Positions 37,898 to 46,018 of a DNA stretch of 53,172 nt are shown one piece after another. This stretch comes from Agrobacterium albertimagni AOL15 (lineage in GTDB: Bacteria > Pseudomonadota > Alphaproteobacteria > Rhizobiales > Rhizobiaceae), in assembly GCF_000300855.1 (NCBI RefSeq), contig NZ_ALJF01000005.1:1-53172 (forward strand). Direction: 5' to 3'. How positions within the stretch are numbered: position 1 is the stretch's first letter; each line of letters begins with the position of its first letter. Below the pieces are notes generated by a model. The model was given only the letters and a program-made list of their open reading frames with translations. It was not told the origin of the DNA and ran no database searches. Made by a program: the position numbers and the translations under genes.

Positions 37898-38845
37898 TTA
37901 TCCGGGCGCTGGCAGGTTGGCCAGCTTGCGGCCAAGGATTTCGATCAGCTTCTTTAGGTTTGCCGAATGCGGACGACGGCGGTTCCACAGCACTGAAACC
38001 TCGAACTGGGGGGCGTTCTCGATTGGTCGGACGACGAGATTGCTGCCCAGTGGACCAAGCGTCGTCATGGTGTCGACCAGCACGATCCCCATTTCCTCAT
38101 TGGCAAGTGCAAGTGCTGTGTCGGAGAACCGGGCGACGGCGCGCGCATTGACCTTGACCTTTGCGCGATCGAGGAAGCTATCGACGATCCGTTGATGTGC
38201 GCCCCCCGCGGCAAAGGCAATAAAGTCGGCGCCTGCAAGATCCGCTGACCTCAGCAGCGACTTATCTGACAGCGGATGGCTGCGGGGAATGACCGCAACA
38301 AGATCGGCCCGACCGACGGGCTCGACCGCGATCAAGGGGTGATCGGGCGATGCGATTGTTACCAGCGCCTCCCCGCGCCCAGTGGTCAGGTAATCTTCGA
38401 TCTGGTCAACCGGTAGGACATCGAAGAACAATTCGATGCCGGGCACCTCCTGGGAGAGCTCGCGTAGTGCCTGCGGCACCAATGCGCGCGCGACGCTTGC
38501 CGTTGAGCCGATACGGAAGACCGCAGTCTCTCCGCGCACGATCCGCTCGATCTGTGCGCCCACTCCGGTGAGCTGACGCAGTAGGGGATCGATTTCGGCC
38601 TGGATCTGCAAAGCTTCCGATGTCGGCACCAATCCGTTTCGATCGCGGATGAACAGCGCGACGCCGAGGAGGTCCTCTATGCGTCGGATCGTGCGGCTCA
38701 GCGCAGGCTGCGACACGTTGAGCACCTTGGAGGCACCGGTGATCGAGCGGGCGCTCATGACGGTGTGAAAGACCTCGATCTGGCGCAGGCTGAGAAGTTG
38801 CTCGGGAGAGCCTGTCCCGGAAGCGCTCAGATCTTCAGATGCCAT
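37898..38845 (-). CDS. LysR-family regulator of the NMT1-type importer region
   Basis: 315 residues from the ATG at 38845. The helix-turn-helix reads IEVFHTVMSARSITGASKVLNVSQPALSRTIRRIEDLLG at about 25-65. The effector domain ends LIEILGRKLANL. The start overlaps the end of the upstream hydrolase gene by 11 bases, so the two are co-transcribed. It lies just before the importer operon on the same strand with a LysR-type palindrome between, so that operon is the likely target. Confidence 0.92.
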   Translation of the reverse strand: MASEDLSASGTGSPEQLLSLRQIEVFHTVMSARSITGASKVLNVSQPALSRTIRRIEDLLGVALFIRDRNGLVPTSEALQIQAEIDPLLRQLTGVGAQIERIVRGETAVFRIGSTASVARALVPQALRELSQEVPGIELFFDVLPVDQIEDYLTTGRGEALVTIASPDHPLIAVEPVGRADLVAVIPRSHPLSDKSLLRSADLAGADFIAFAAGGAHQRIVDSFLDRAKVKVNARAVARFSDTALALANEEMGIVLVDTMTTLGPLGSNLVVRPIENAPQFEVSVLWNRRRPHSANLKKLIEILGRKLANLPAPG

Positions 38846-39740
38846 GGCCGATCCTCCCGAGGAAGCGCAATATCCGTTCGCGAACCTGGTCACTCGCCGT
38901 TTCTGGCAGCAGGTGGCCGCCTTCGAGCCCCACACCTTCGAGGTCGCTTGCCCAATCGTGCCAGATATCGAGCGGCTCGCGTCCGCCGCCATACCGCCGG
39001 CCCGCTTCCCAGATCAGCAGCACCGGCGCGTCAATCATGCGACCGGCTCTCCGGTCCGCGAGGTCATCAGCTTCATCGGTGGTGGCGCCCGCACGGTAGT
39101 CTTCGCACATTGCGTGGCGAACATCTGGGTCTTCGAACGAGATGCGGTAGTCGGCGATCGCTCTGGGGTCGAGTCTTTCGAGCCCGCCTGCCATCTTGGA
39201 AAGCGTGGTGTCGAGCAGAAAACGAGGATCACCCGCCATGAGCTTTTCCGGCAGTGGTGCGGGCTGCGCCAGCATGAACCAGTGCCATGCGCCCATGCCA
39301 AATGCCTTGGACGCACCTTCCCACATTTCCGGCGTGGGTACGACAGTCACTGGGACCAGCGCCTTGATCCTGTCTGAAAAATCCAGCGCCATCCGGTAGG
39401 CCACCCGACCGCCGCGATCGTGTCCGACCACGGCAAATGTCTCGTGGCCGAGTGCGCACATCATGGCAACCAAACTCTCGGCCATGCGGCGCTTCGAACC
39501 GGCGCCTTCGAAATTGGCGACCACGCGGCTGCGACCATAGCCTGGTAGGTCAGGCACGACCACGCTACAGGTTTCGGCAAGACCCGGGGCCACACGATGC
39601 CAAGCCGCGCGCGTTTCCGGATAGCCATGCAGGAGCAGCACCGCCGGTCCTTGGCCACCGGTCAGTACCGAAAAGCGGACATTCGCAGTCTCGACAACCG
39701 ACTCGGAAAATCCCGGAAAGAGCGTTTCCACATCCGTCAT
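38835..39740 (-). CDS. Haloacetate (fluoroacetate) dehalogenase-like alpha/beta hydrolase
   Basis: 301 residues. By recalled alignment with Rhodopseudomonas fluoroacetate dehalogenase the key residues are nucleophile D108 in VGHDRGG, carboxylate-binding R109 and R112, halide-pocket H153, W154 and Y215 (AWHWFMLAQPAPLPEKL and CEDYRAG), and base H276 in GGHLLPE. The triad acid Asp expected in the xLDxxPT motif is Thr132 here (VTVVPT). The enzyme class cleaves C-F or C-Cl bonds of haloacetates to glycolate. The lost acid means it may be a weak or altered enzyme, or use another acid. It sits between two LysR genes in one unit. Confidence 0.85.
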   Translation of the reverse strand: MTDVETLFPGFSESVVETANVRFSVLTGGQGPAVLLLHGYPETRAAWHRVAPGLAETCSVVVPDLPGYGRSRVVANFEGAGSKRRMAESLVAMMCALGHETFAVVGHDRGGRVAYRMALDFSDRIKALVPVTVVPTPEMWEGASKAFGMGAWHWFMLAQPAPLPEKLMAGDPRFLLDTTLSKMAGGLERLDPRAIADYRISFEDPDVRHAMCEDYRAGATTDEADDLADRRAGRMIDAPVLLIWEAGRRYGGGREPLDIWHDWASDLEGVGLEGGHLLPETASDQVRERILRFLGRIGHGI

Positions 39741-39752
39741 GTCAGTAGCTCC

Positions 39753-40661
39753 TCAACACATGCCCGCATCTGCGGCGATGGCGCGCAACTCGGCGATCAG
39801 CTTGTCGGCCGCCAGCGGGCGGGGCCTGAGCAGGCAGGAATGGACATAAGCCGAAACGGTGACGCTGTTCTCGATTGGTATGGCAACGAGGCCGCTTGAC
39901 CGACAGTCCATCGCCGAGAAAGCATCCAGGATTGTGATCCCGATCCCCTCGGAGACGAAGGATAGGGCAGCTTCGACGAAGTGTACAAAGACGGAAGTCT
40001 GACGCATGGTACCCCAGCGCCGGAAGGTCTCGTCGATATGCAGGCCGTGCGTGGTGGCTGGAGCAAAAGAGATGAGCGTCTCATCCATGATGTCTGCGGG
40101 CGTGACCGAAGGTCGCGACGCCAACGCGTGCCCAGCCGGCACCACGCAGACGAGATTGGTTTCCGCTATTTTGACGGTATCGATCAGCGGGTCTTCTACC
40201 TCTGCAATGGTAGCCACGCAGCTGCCCTGCCCGAACAGCAGGTAATCCCGGACATCGCGTTGTGGCAAGGAATCGCAGTAATAGGTCCCAGCTGTGCCTT
40301 TGAGCTGCAATTGCCTGACCGCCTTGGGCAGCAGCCGCATGCCGATGCTGGGCGTCGCACCGAAGCGAAACGTCGTGGCCTGACCGCGCGCGATCGAATA
40401 GACAAGATTGGACAGCATTTCGGATTGCTGGTGAACCCGCTCTACCTCGGCCAGGATCAGCCGCGCCTCTTCAGTCGGCACCATGCGGCCTGAGATCCGA
40501 GCAAACAATGCCACTCCCAACTGGTCCTCGAACCGCTTGATCGCAACCGAGAGACTGGGTTGCGAAACGCCGAGATGCCTTGCTGCCGCTGTCAGCGACT
40601 GTGTCGCCATGACGATCCGGAAGATCTCGAGATGCCGTTCCTTCAGTTTCGGTGTGGCCAT
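39753..40661 (-). CDS. LysR-family regulator, divergent from the shikimate-dehydrogenase-like gene
   Basis: 302 residues from the ATG at 40661, preceded by GGGAAAC. The frame is open 23 codons further upstream, but the family N-terminus begins MATPKLKERHLEIFRIVMAT. The helix-turn-helix includes SLTAAARHLGVSQPSLSVAIKRFEDQLG. The stop lies 12 bases before the dehalogenase-like gene, so the two may be one transcript. The 90-base divergent gap to 40752 suggests it also controls the aroE-like/FAD pair. Confidence 0.92.
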   Translation of the reverse strand: MATPKLKERHLEIFRIVMATQSLTAAARHLGVSQPSLSVAIKRFEDQLGVALFARISGRMVPTEEARLILAEVERVHQQSEMLSNLVYSIARGQATTFRFGATPSIGMRLLPKAVRQLQLKGTAGTYYCDSLPQRDVRDYLLFGQGSCVATIAEVEDPLIDTVKIAETNLVCVVPAGHALASRPSVTPADIMDETLISFAPATTHGLHIDETFRRWGTMRQTSVFVHFVEAALSFVSEGIGITILDAFSAMDCRSSGLVAIPIENSVTVSAYVHSCLLRPRPLAADKLIAELRAIAADAGMC

Positions 40662-40751
40662 GTTTCCCACGCTGACTCTATAACTTTTGACTATGTGTGT
40701 CGCGAGTTTATGTATTGGCGTCAATAGCACTGTTGCCGCTATGCCATATGC
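40662..40751. promoter_or_regulatory. Divergent promoter region between LysR and aroE-like genes
   Basis: The AT-rich gap holds ATA-N9-TAT at 40680-40694, a LysR-like dyad, and the small palindrome ATGC-CATAT-GCAT at 40741-40753, which overlaps the aroE-like start. Either could be the regulator's site. Confidence 0.4.
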
Positions 40752-41579
40752 ATGACAATGAAACGGTGCGACATGATTGGTGCTTCTACCCGCCTCGTAG
40801 CCATTATCGGCTCGCCCATCACTCAGGTGAAATCACCTGAAAACTTCAATCGCTACTTCGAGGATATCGGATTAGATCGGGCCATGATCGCGCTTGACCT
40901 GAAGGCAAGGCATGTTGCGGATTTCGTTGCGATGGTCCGCGGGTGGGAAAACCTCGACGGATTCGTCGTCACTATTCCCCACAAGAGTGCAGTAGCCGCT
41001 CTGATTGATGAGGTGAGCCCCCGCGCGCTCTGGCTGGGCGCAGTCAATGTGGTGCGGCGTCATCCCGACGGACGACTGTCGGGGGACATGACCGATGGAA
41101 CGGGCTTTGTCGAAGCGCTGCGCGCGCGGGGCTTTGCCCTCAAGGGCAAGTCGGCACTGCTGATTGGTGCGGGGGCCGCTGGCAGCGCCATCGCCCTGGC
41201 ACTCGCCGAGACAGGCCTTGCCGATCTCTCGATCCAGGATGTCGAGGCGGAGCGAGCCAGCACGTTGGTTGATAAGCTGACCGTGGCATTTCCTCACTGC
41301 TGCAGCGCCCTGATGGTCGGTGAAGCGCGTCCGTTCGACTTGGTCGTAAACTGCTCGCCGGCTGGAATGTTCGAGCTCGACCCGCAACCGGTGGCGCAGA
41401 GGATAATAGACGCCATGCCACCAGAGGGCATGGCCGCCGAGGTCATCACCTCGCCCGAGCTCACGCCATTTCTTCGGGCTGCCCTGGCGCGCGGTCTCGC
41501 TGTCCAGACTGGCGTCGAGATGGCCATGGCGCAGTTTCAACTGCTCCGGAAGGTGATGGATGGAGCAGCTCATGTTTAG
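40752..41579 (+). CDS. Shikimate/quinate dehydrogenase-like protein (AroE/YdiB family)
   Basis: 275 residues. The substrate site is recognisable: S28 in VKSPENFN, T74 and K78 in VTIPHKSA, N99 in GAVNVV and D115 in GDMTDGTGF. The Asn usually found in GDNTDG is Met. The Gly-rich dinucleotide loop is GAGAAGSAIALA near 139. Family members reduce 3-dehydroshikimate or oxidise quinate/shikimate. Being accessory, LysR-linked and paired with an FAD oxidoreductase, it is more likely catabolic than the housekeeping AroE. The start may be 40752, 40758 or 40773; none has a strong ribosome site. Confidence 0.88.
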   Translation: MTMKRCDMIGASTRLVAIIGSPITQVKSPENFNRYFEDIGLDRAMIALDLKARHVADFVAMVRGWENLDGFVVTIPHKSAVAALIDEVSPRALWLGAVNVVRRHPDGRLSGDMTDGTGFVEALRARGFALKGKSALLIGAGAAGSAIALALAETGLADLSIQDVEAERASTLVDKLTVAFPHCCSALMVGEARPFDLVVNCSPAGMFELDPQPVAQRIIDAMPPEGMAAEVITSPELTPFLRAALARGLAVQTGVEMAMAQFQLLRKVMDGAAHV

Positions 41580-42840
41580 CGGCCGGCAGGAGACATATGA
41601 CGTCGTCGTCATTGGTGGGGGGGCAGGCGGCATGAGCGCGGCTGTTGCAACTGCGCGGCTGGGTGCTCGGGTCCTCCTCGTCGAGCAATACGGTTTTCTC
41701 GGAGGCGCTGCCTCGCATTCGCAGGTGCTGGCCTATTGCGGCTTTTACCAGAAGGGCGCCACACCGGTGCCGGCGGTGCTCGGCATCGGCGCCGAATTGC
41801 TGGCGGAGCTTGAAACCATCGGCCAAACGGTTGCGCCGATCATGTCGCGAAGCGGAAACTGGATCGTCATGCTTGATCCGGAATCGGTAAAATTCGCCTT
41901 CGACCGGATGTCAGATGTTGCCGGAGTGCATGTGCGGTTGCACAGCAAGCTGACAGCCGTCGCATTGGATAAGGGCCGCATTGCTTCCGTAACGCTTGCC
42001 GATCATGATGGGACGGTCACGATAGAGGCTGGCAGCTTCGTTGATGCGAGCGGTGAGGCAACGCTGTCGGTGCTGGCCGGTGCCCGCCTGACCAGCGACA
42101 TCAGTCGCGGCAATCATGTGCAGCCCGCTTCGATGCCCGTTCGGATCGGCGGTGTGGCACCCGATACACCAGTCGACAGGACGGTGCTGGCTGGGATCAT
42201 AGCGCAATACAATGCCACGTCATCAGACAGGCCCATTCCGCGTGCAGATGGTGGCGTGATATCACGGCTTCCCATTTCGGGCGATGTTTGGTGGATGACG
42301 ATCGATCTCGCACTAGGCGGGTTAAGTGGCGAAGATCTATGGGCCGTGGAGCGGGAGGCCCGGCGGCAGGCCTGGCGCAATCTCGCACTCATCAGACAAA
42401 TGCCTGGGTTCGAACGAGCCTATCTCGTGGCAACCGGACCGCAGATCGGGATCCGTGAAACTCGCAGGCCGCTCTCGCGAGACGACATGACCGGGGCCGC
42501 GCTTGAGGGAGGCACACGTCGTTCTGACGGTATTGGCCGCGCCGCCTGGCCGATGGAGGTGCATGAGGCGCCGGGCCAGGCTTTTTTCGTCGATGTCGGC
42601 GGCGAGGGGTTTGCTGACATCCCGATGGGCGCGCTGCAGGCTGCTGATCTTGGCAATCTCTACTTGGCAGGGCGTGTCATTGGTGCCGAACAGGCCGCCT
42701 ATGGGTCGGTACGGGTCATGGGCACTGCTTTCGCAACCGGGCACGCTGCAGGCATAGCTGCGGCTCTCGGGGTGACGGCAAGGCAGGTTTGTGTTGATGA
42801 ACTACGACGTATCCTTGTCACCCAAAATGCGATTGTCTGA
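41560..42840 (+). CDS. FAD-dependent oxidoreductase (FAD_oxidored family)
   Basis: 426 residues. The dinucleotide-binding start is YDVVVIGGGAGGMSAAVATA with the acidic residue E42 in VLLVEQYG, followed by FLGGAAS, the pattern of PF12831-type oxidoreductases. The C-terminal FAD signature is NLYLAGRVIGAEQAAYGSVRVMG. No iron-sulfur Cys cluster is seen. The ATG lies inside the end of the aroE-like gene (20-base overlap) after GGAAGGTG, so the two are coupled and probably act on the same compound. The substrate is unknown. Confidence 0.9.
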   Translation: MEQLMFSGRQETYDVVVIGGGAGGMSAAVATARLGARVLLVEQYGFLGGAASHSQVLAYCGFYQKGATPVPAVLGIGAELLAELETIGQTVAPIMSRSGNWIVMLDPESVKFAFDRMSDVAGVHVRLHSKLTAVALDKGRIASVTLADHDGTVTIEAGSFVDASGEATLSVLAGARLTSDISRGNHVQPASMPVRIGGVAPDTPVDRTVLAGIIAQYNATSSDRPIPRADGGVISRLPISGDVWWMTIDLALGGLSGEDLWAVEREARRQAWRNLALIRQMPGFERAYLVATGPQIGIRETRRPLSRDDMTGAALEGGTRRSDGIGRAAWPMEVHEAPGQAFFVDVGGEGFADIPMGALQAADLGNLYLAGRVIGAEQAAYGSVRVMGTAFATGHAAGIAAALGVTARQVCVDELRRILVTQNAIV

Positions 42841-43103
42841 TCAAGGGCTGATAGTGGGGAAGCACATAGTGAGTGGAGAAATTGCTTCTGCATAGATGCG
42901 ATGTCGCAATCTGTGGCCGGATGCTTGAGCCTTTTTCTTTTCCCGCGACAAGGCTTTGACAGTTTCCGGATGAAGGGATTCGCAGAAGAGGACAATTGAG
43001 GATCCAGGCCCTGCGCTGCGGAGAGCGGTGAACTCGGACTGACGATCAGTCCAGCCGCCAACTCATGTAACGCGGGGCATTTGATCAAGGCGTGCCGCAT
43101 GAC

Positions 43104-43964
43104 CTAGCGGGTGGAGTGGAGGGCATTTGCTACGCGTTCCCGGACAAGGCGGTTGAAGGCCGTGACCGTATTTTGGTCGGCGCCCGGAGACGCCACGAGG
43201 ATGAATTCGACATCCTCGATCTTTGGTAGGGCCGAAGGGGGCAGTTCGCGTAGCCCTAAGGGAGCGAGACTGCGTGGCTGCACGAGGACACCCATGCCGG
43301 CTCGGGCTGCAGCCGTCAGGCCGCTCAGGCTTTGGCAGGAGCAGACAATCCGCCAGGGCAGCGCCGCACGTTCGAGAGCCTCCATCAGCAGTGTTCTTGT
43401 CAGGCTCGGCGGCGGAAAGACGATGAGCGGAAGAACCGTTTTTTCCATCATGGCCTCAGGATCGGCTGCAAGCCAGACCAATGGTTCGCGCAGGATCGCT
43501 TCGCCTCGGCGATCTCCCAGGCGACGCTTTGCAAAGACCAGGTCCAGGTCGCCCTTGTCCTGCATGTCGGCCAGATCCTTGGAGAGGGCCACCGTGAGAT
43601 GAAGCTCGACAGCCGGATAGTCGGCGATGAACTCACGCAAGAGCGTCGGAAGCTGGCCGGAAACCAGATCTTCCGAGATGCCGAGCCGCAATCGACCGCT
43701 GGGCTTCTCACCCTCGAAGAGGGATGCCGTTTGCCGCTCGAGGGCGAGGAGTTCACGGGCGTGCGGCAAGAGGGCCTCGCCATCGGCAGTCAGGCGCACG
43801 CCATGGGTGTCACGGTCGATCAGGCGTCTGCCGATCGCCTCTTCAAGGCGTTGGAGATGTTGACTGACAGTTGACTGTCGCAGCCCCAGTTTCTGGCTGG
43901 CGAGGGTGAAGCTGCCGAACTGGGCGATTGAGACGAAACTGCGCAATTGAACAAGGTCGAGCAT
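43104..43964 (-). CDS. LysR-family regulator, divergent from a BASS transporter
   Basis: 286 residues from the ATG at 43964 (MLDLVQLRSFVSIAQFGSF), preceded by GAGAG; an ATG 11 codons upstream lacks a ribosome site. The helix-turn-helix runs FTLASQKLGLRQSTVSQHLQRLEEAIG. It resembles LysR regulators of the CysL/IciA-like size class, and the effector is unknown. It reads away from the transporter gene 84 bases away and should control it. Confidence 0.91.
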   Translation of the reverse strand: MLDLVQLRSFVSIAQFGSFTLASQKLGLRQSTVSQHLQRLEEAIGRRLIDRDTHGVRLTADGEALLPHARELLALERQTASLFEGEKPSGRLRLGISEDLVSGQLPTLLREFIADYPAVELHLTVALSKDLADMQDKGDLDLVFAKRRLGDRRGEAILREPLVWLAADPEAMMEKTVLPLIVFPPPSLTRTLLMEALERAALPWRIVCSCQSLSGLTAAARAGMGVLVQPRSLAPLGLRELPPSALPKIEDVEFILVASPGADQNTVTAFNRLVRERVANALHSTR

Positions 43965-43977
43965 ATCACGTCTCTCG

Positions 43978-44012
43978 ATAACTGTTATTTCTTGCATCAG
44001 ATTATACGATAA
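43978..44012. promoter_or_regulatory. Paired ATAA/TTAT dyads in the LysR-transporter gap
   Basis: ATAAC-T-GTTAT at 43978-43988 and TTAT-ACG-ATAA at 44002-44012 are two dyads on one helical face range (centres 24 bases apart). Paired sites are usual for LysR tetramers. Confidence 0.5.
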
Positions 44013-44047
44013 CTAGTCTTTGATTTCTGTCCAGCAGGAACCCTCAG

Positions 44048-45037
44048 ATGAAACGCCTTCTTCCCGATACATTCACGCTGCTGCTTGTTGCGATGGTGGT
44101 CGTTGCAAGCCTCTTGCCGATTTCCGGAGAGCCGGCGGAGTGGTTCGGCCTTGCGACCAATCTGGCGATTGCGCTCTTGTTCTTTCTGCACGGTTCGCGC
44201 CTTTCGACTGATGTGGTGGTGGCGGGCTTCCTGAATTGGCGCCTTCAGGGCTTCATCCTTGCCGTCACATTCGTGGTCTTTCCGCTGCTCGGTCTCCTCG
44301 TGGGGGTGCTCTCGCCCTGGCTTATCCCGCCTGCCCTTTATCTCGGCCTTCTCTATGTTTGCGTCTTGCCATCGACCGTGCAGTCATCGATCGCCTTTAC
44401 CTCGATTGCAGGTGGCAATGTTCCTGCCGCCATCTGTGCAGCCTCCGCATCGAACATTCTTGGCATGTTCCTGACACCGGCGCTCGTGGCCGTCCTCTTC
44501 ACAGCGCAAGGTCATGTTGGAGTGTCGCTGGAGATGATCGGCAAGATACTCCTGCAGCTTTTCCTGCCCTTCGTGCTTGGACAGGTCCTGCAGCCCGTCA
44601 TCGGCAACTGGATCCGGGCGCGAAAATCACTGCTCGCCCCCGTTGATCGTGGTTCGATCCTGATGGTGGTCTATCTCGCCTTTTCCAATGCGGTCATTCA
44701 AGGCATCTGGTCTGAATTCACCACGGCCGATCTGGCGCTGGTAATCGGGCTCGACATTGCCCTGCTGGTGGTCGTTCTGCTTGTCACGATTTTCTGCTCG
44801 AACCTGTTCGGTTTCAGCCGGGAGGATCGGATTGCCGCGGTCTTCTGCGGCTCGAAGAAGAGCCTTGCCAGCGGTGTGCCGATGGCCGGTGTCATCTTCG
44901 CGGGTCAGTCGGTCGGCGCGATCGTCCTGCCGCTGATGCTTTTCCACCAGATCCAGTTGATGGTCTGCGCCTGGCTCGCGCGGCGCTTTGCCAATGCACA
45001 GGTCAAAGCTGAACGATTGGTCCAACCGGGAGCCTGA
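44048..45037 (+). CDS. Bile acid:sodium symporter family transporter (SBF-like, SLC10A7 type)
   Basis: 329 residues with about ten hydrophobic segments. The pattern NLAIALLFFLHGSRLS, then LPSTVQSSIAFTSIAGGNVPAAICAASASNILG and, later, FCGSKKSLASGVPM, is that of the SBF-like group. Such proteins carry organic anions with sodium; the natural substrate in bacteria is seldom known. The ribosome site is AGGAA. It is monocistronic and divergent from a LysR regulator. Confidence 0.9.
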   Translation: MKRLLPDTFTLLLVAMVVVASLLPISGEPAEWFGLATNLAIALLFFLHGSRLSTDVVVAGFLNWRLQGFILAVTFVVFPLLGLLVGVLSPWLIPPALYLGLLYVCVLPSTVQSSIAFTSIAGGNVPAAICAASASNILGMFLTPALVAVLFTAQGHVGVSLEMIGKILLQLFLPFVLGQVLQPVIGNWIRARKSLLAPVDRGSILMVVYLAFSNAVIQGIWSEFTTADLALVIGLDIALLVVVLLVTIFCSNLFGFSREDRIAAVFCGSKKSLASGVPMAGVIFAGQSVGAIVLPLMLFHQIQLMVCAWLARRFANAQVKAERLVQPGA

Positions 45038-46018
45038 GTCCGACGTCGATCGCGTTATCCGAGCGTGCCTTGATCTTTTCTGCCAATCAAAGGACTCCTC
45101 CTAAAGTGGAGAAACACCAGAGGGTAGGTCGCTGTTTTGTGGAAGTTGAGGCCGCGACAGGGAGTGGGGCATCATTTCAGTCCTTGAAACATGGTAAGTC
45201 TGAAAAAATCTAGCGGCGTTCGCGATCTTTAGATCCCGGCCGCGCAGTAGGAACCCTCCAAGGAGCGGCCTACAAACCGGACGAGACTTATTCGCTCGAG
45301 GTCCTCGGGGTGGAAACCGAAGGCAGGATCAAGGAGGAACCTGAGAAAGCTCTTGGTCATCCCCGGCCCAAATCCCCCAAACGTTAGATCTCCTGATGAT
45401 TATTGAAAACTGGGGCGTGGGTAATTCGGGAGCCATACGGGCTCTAACGTCCTGCGCTTGTTCCCTGGCTCAAGATATCGGTACCGCGGTAAGCTCTCGA
45501 AGGTTTCACTGAGGAGTGCCGATTGGATGACCACTTTCGTTGCTGCGCCGCGACGAGGATAGCCATAAACGACGGCGCGGCCGGGAGCGCCGTCACCCGA
45601 TCGGGCAGCGATAGACTGCCAAAGAGATCTACGAGTACGTCGGGTCCAAGCGACGTAGGATATCAACCCGGAGCTGTTCGATCATCTGCGCTGCGGGATC
45701 AAGGCCTCCTCCCATCGCGGGCACTTCCAATAAAGCGCCCGACGCACTGCTGAGGCAAATTAACACAAACCTGAACGGCACTTCGGCAGGACGGATTTTG
45801 CGTTCTGCTCCAAGTGTGTCCGAAGCATCGGTCCAGCGGCCCCTTTTCAGTAGGGCACAAAGTCCCTAGTCCCGTTCGGACCTTCGGGGATATTTTCGTT
45901 GGACCATGAGACATGGTTCCGTCCTTTGATCTCCTGCAAGCTTCAGCCTCCAATACTGCGCGGTTAGCTGTGGCTGCTGCGCTGATCAACAAGAGGGGCG
46001 GGGAGACCCGGTTGCATC
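45038..46018. other. About 1 kb gene-poor stretch upstream of the peroxidase
   Basis: No frame here has recognisable family sequence. A plus-strand run at about 45268-45386 ([24 protein letters not shown]) and several minus-strand frames look like decayed or chance ORFs. The promoter of the giant peroxidase gene must lie here or be distant; no confident -35/-10 pair was found. Confidence 0.5.
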
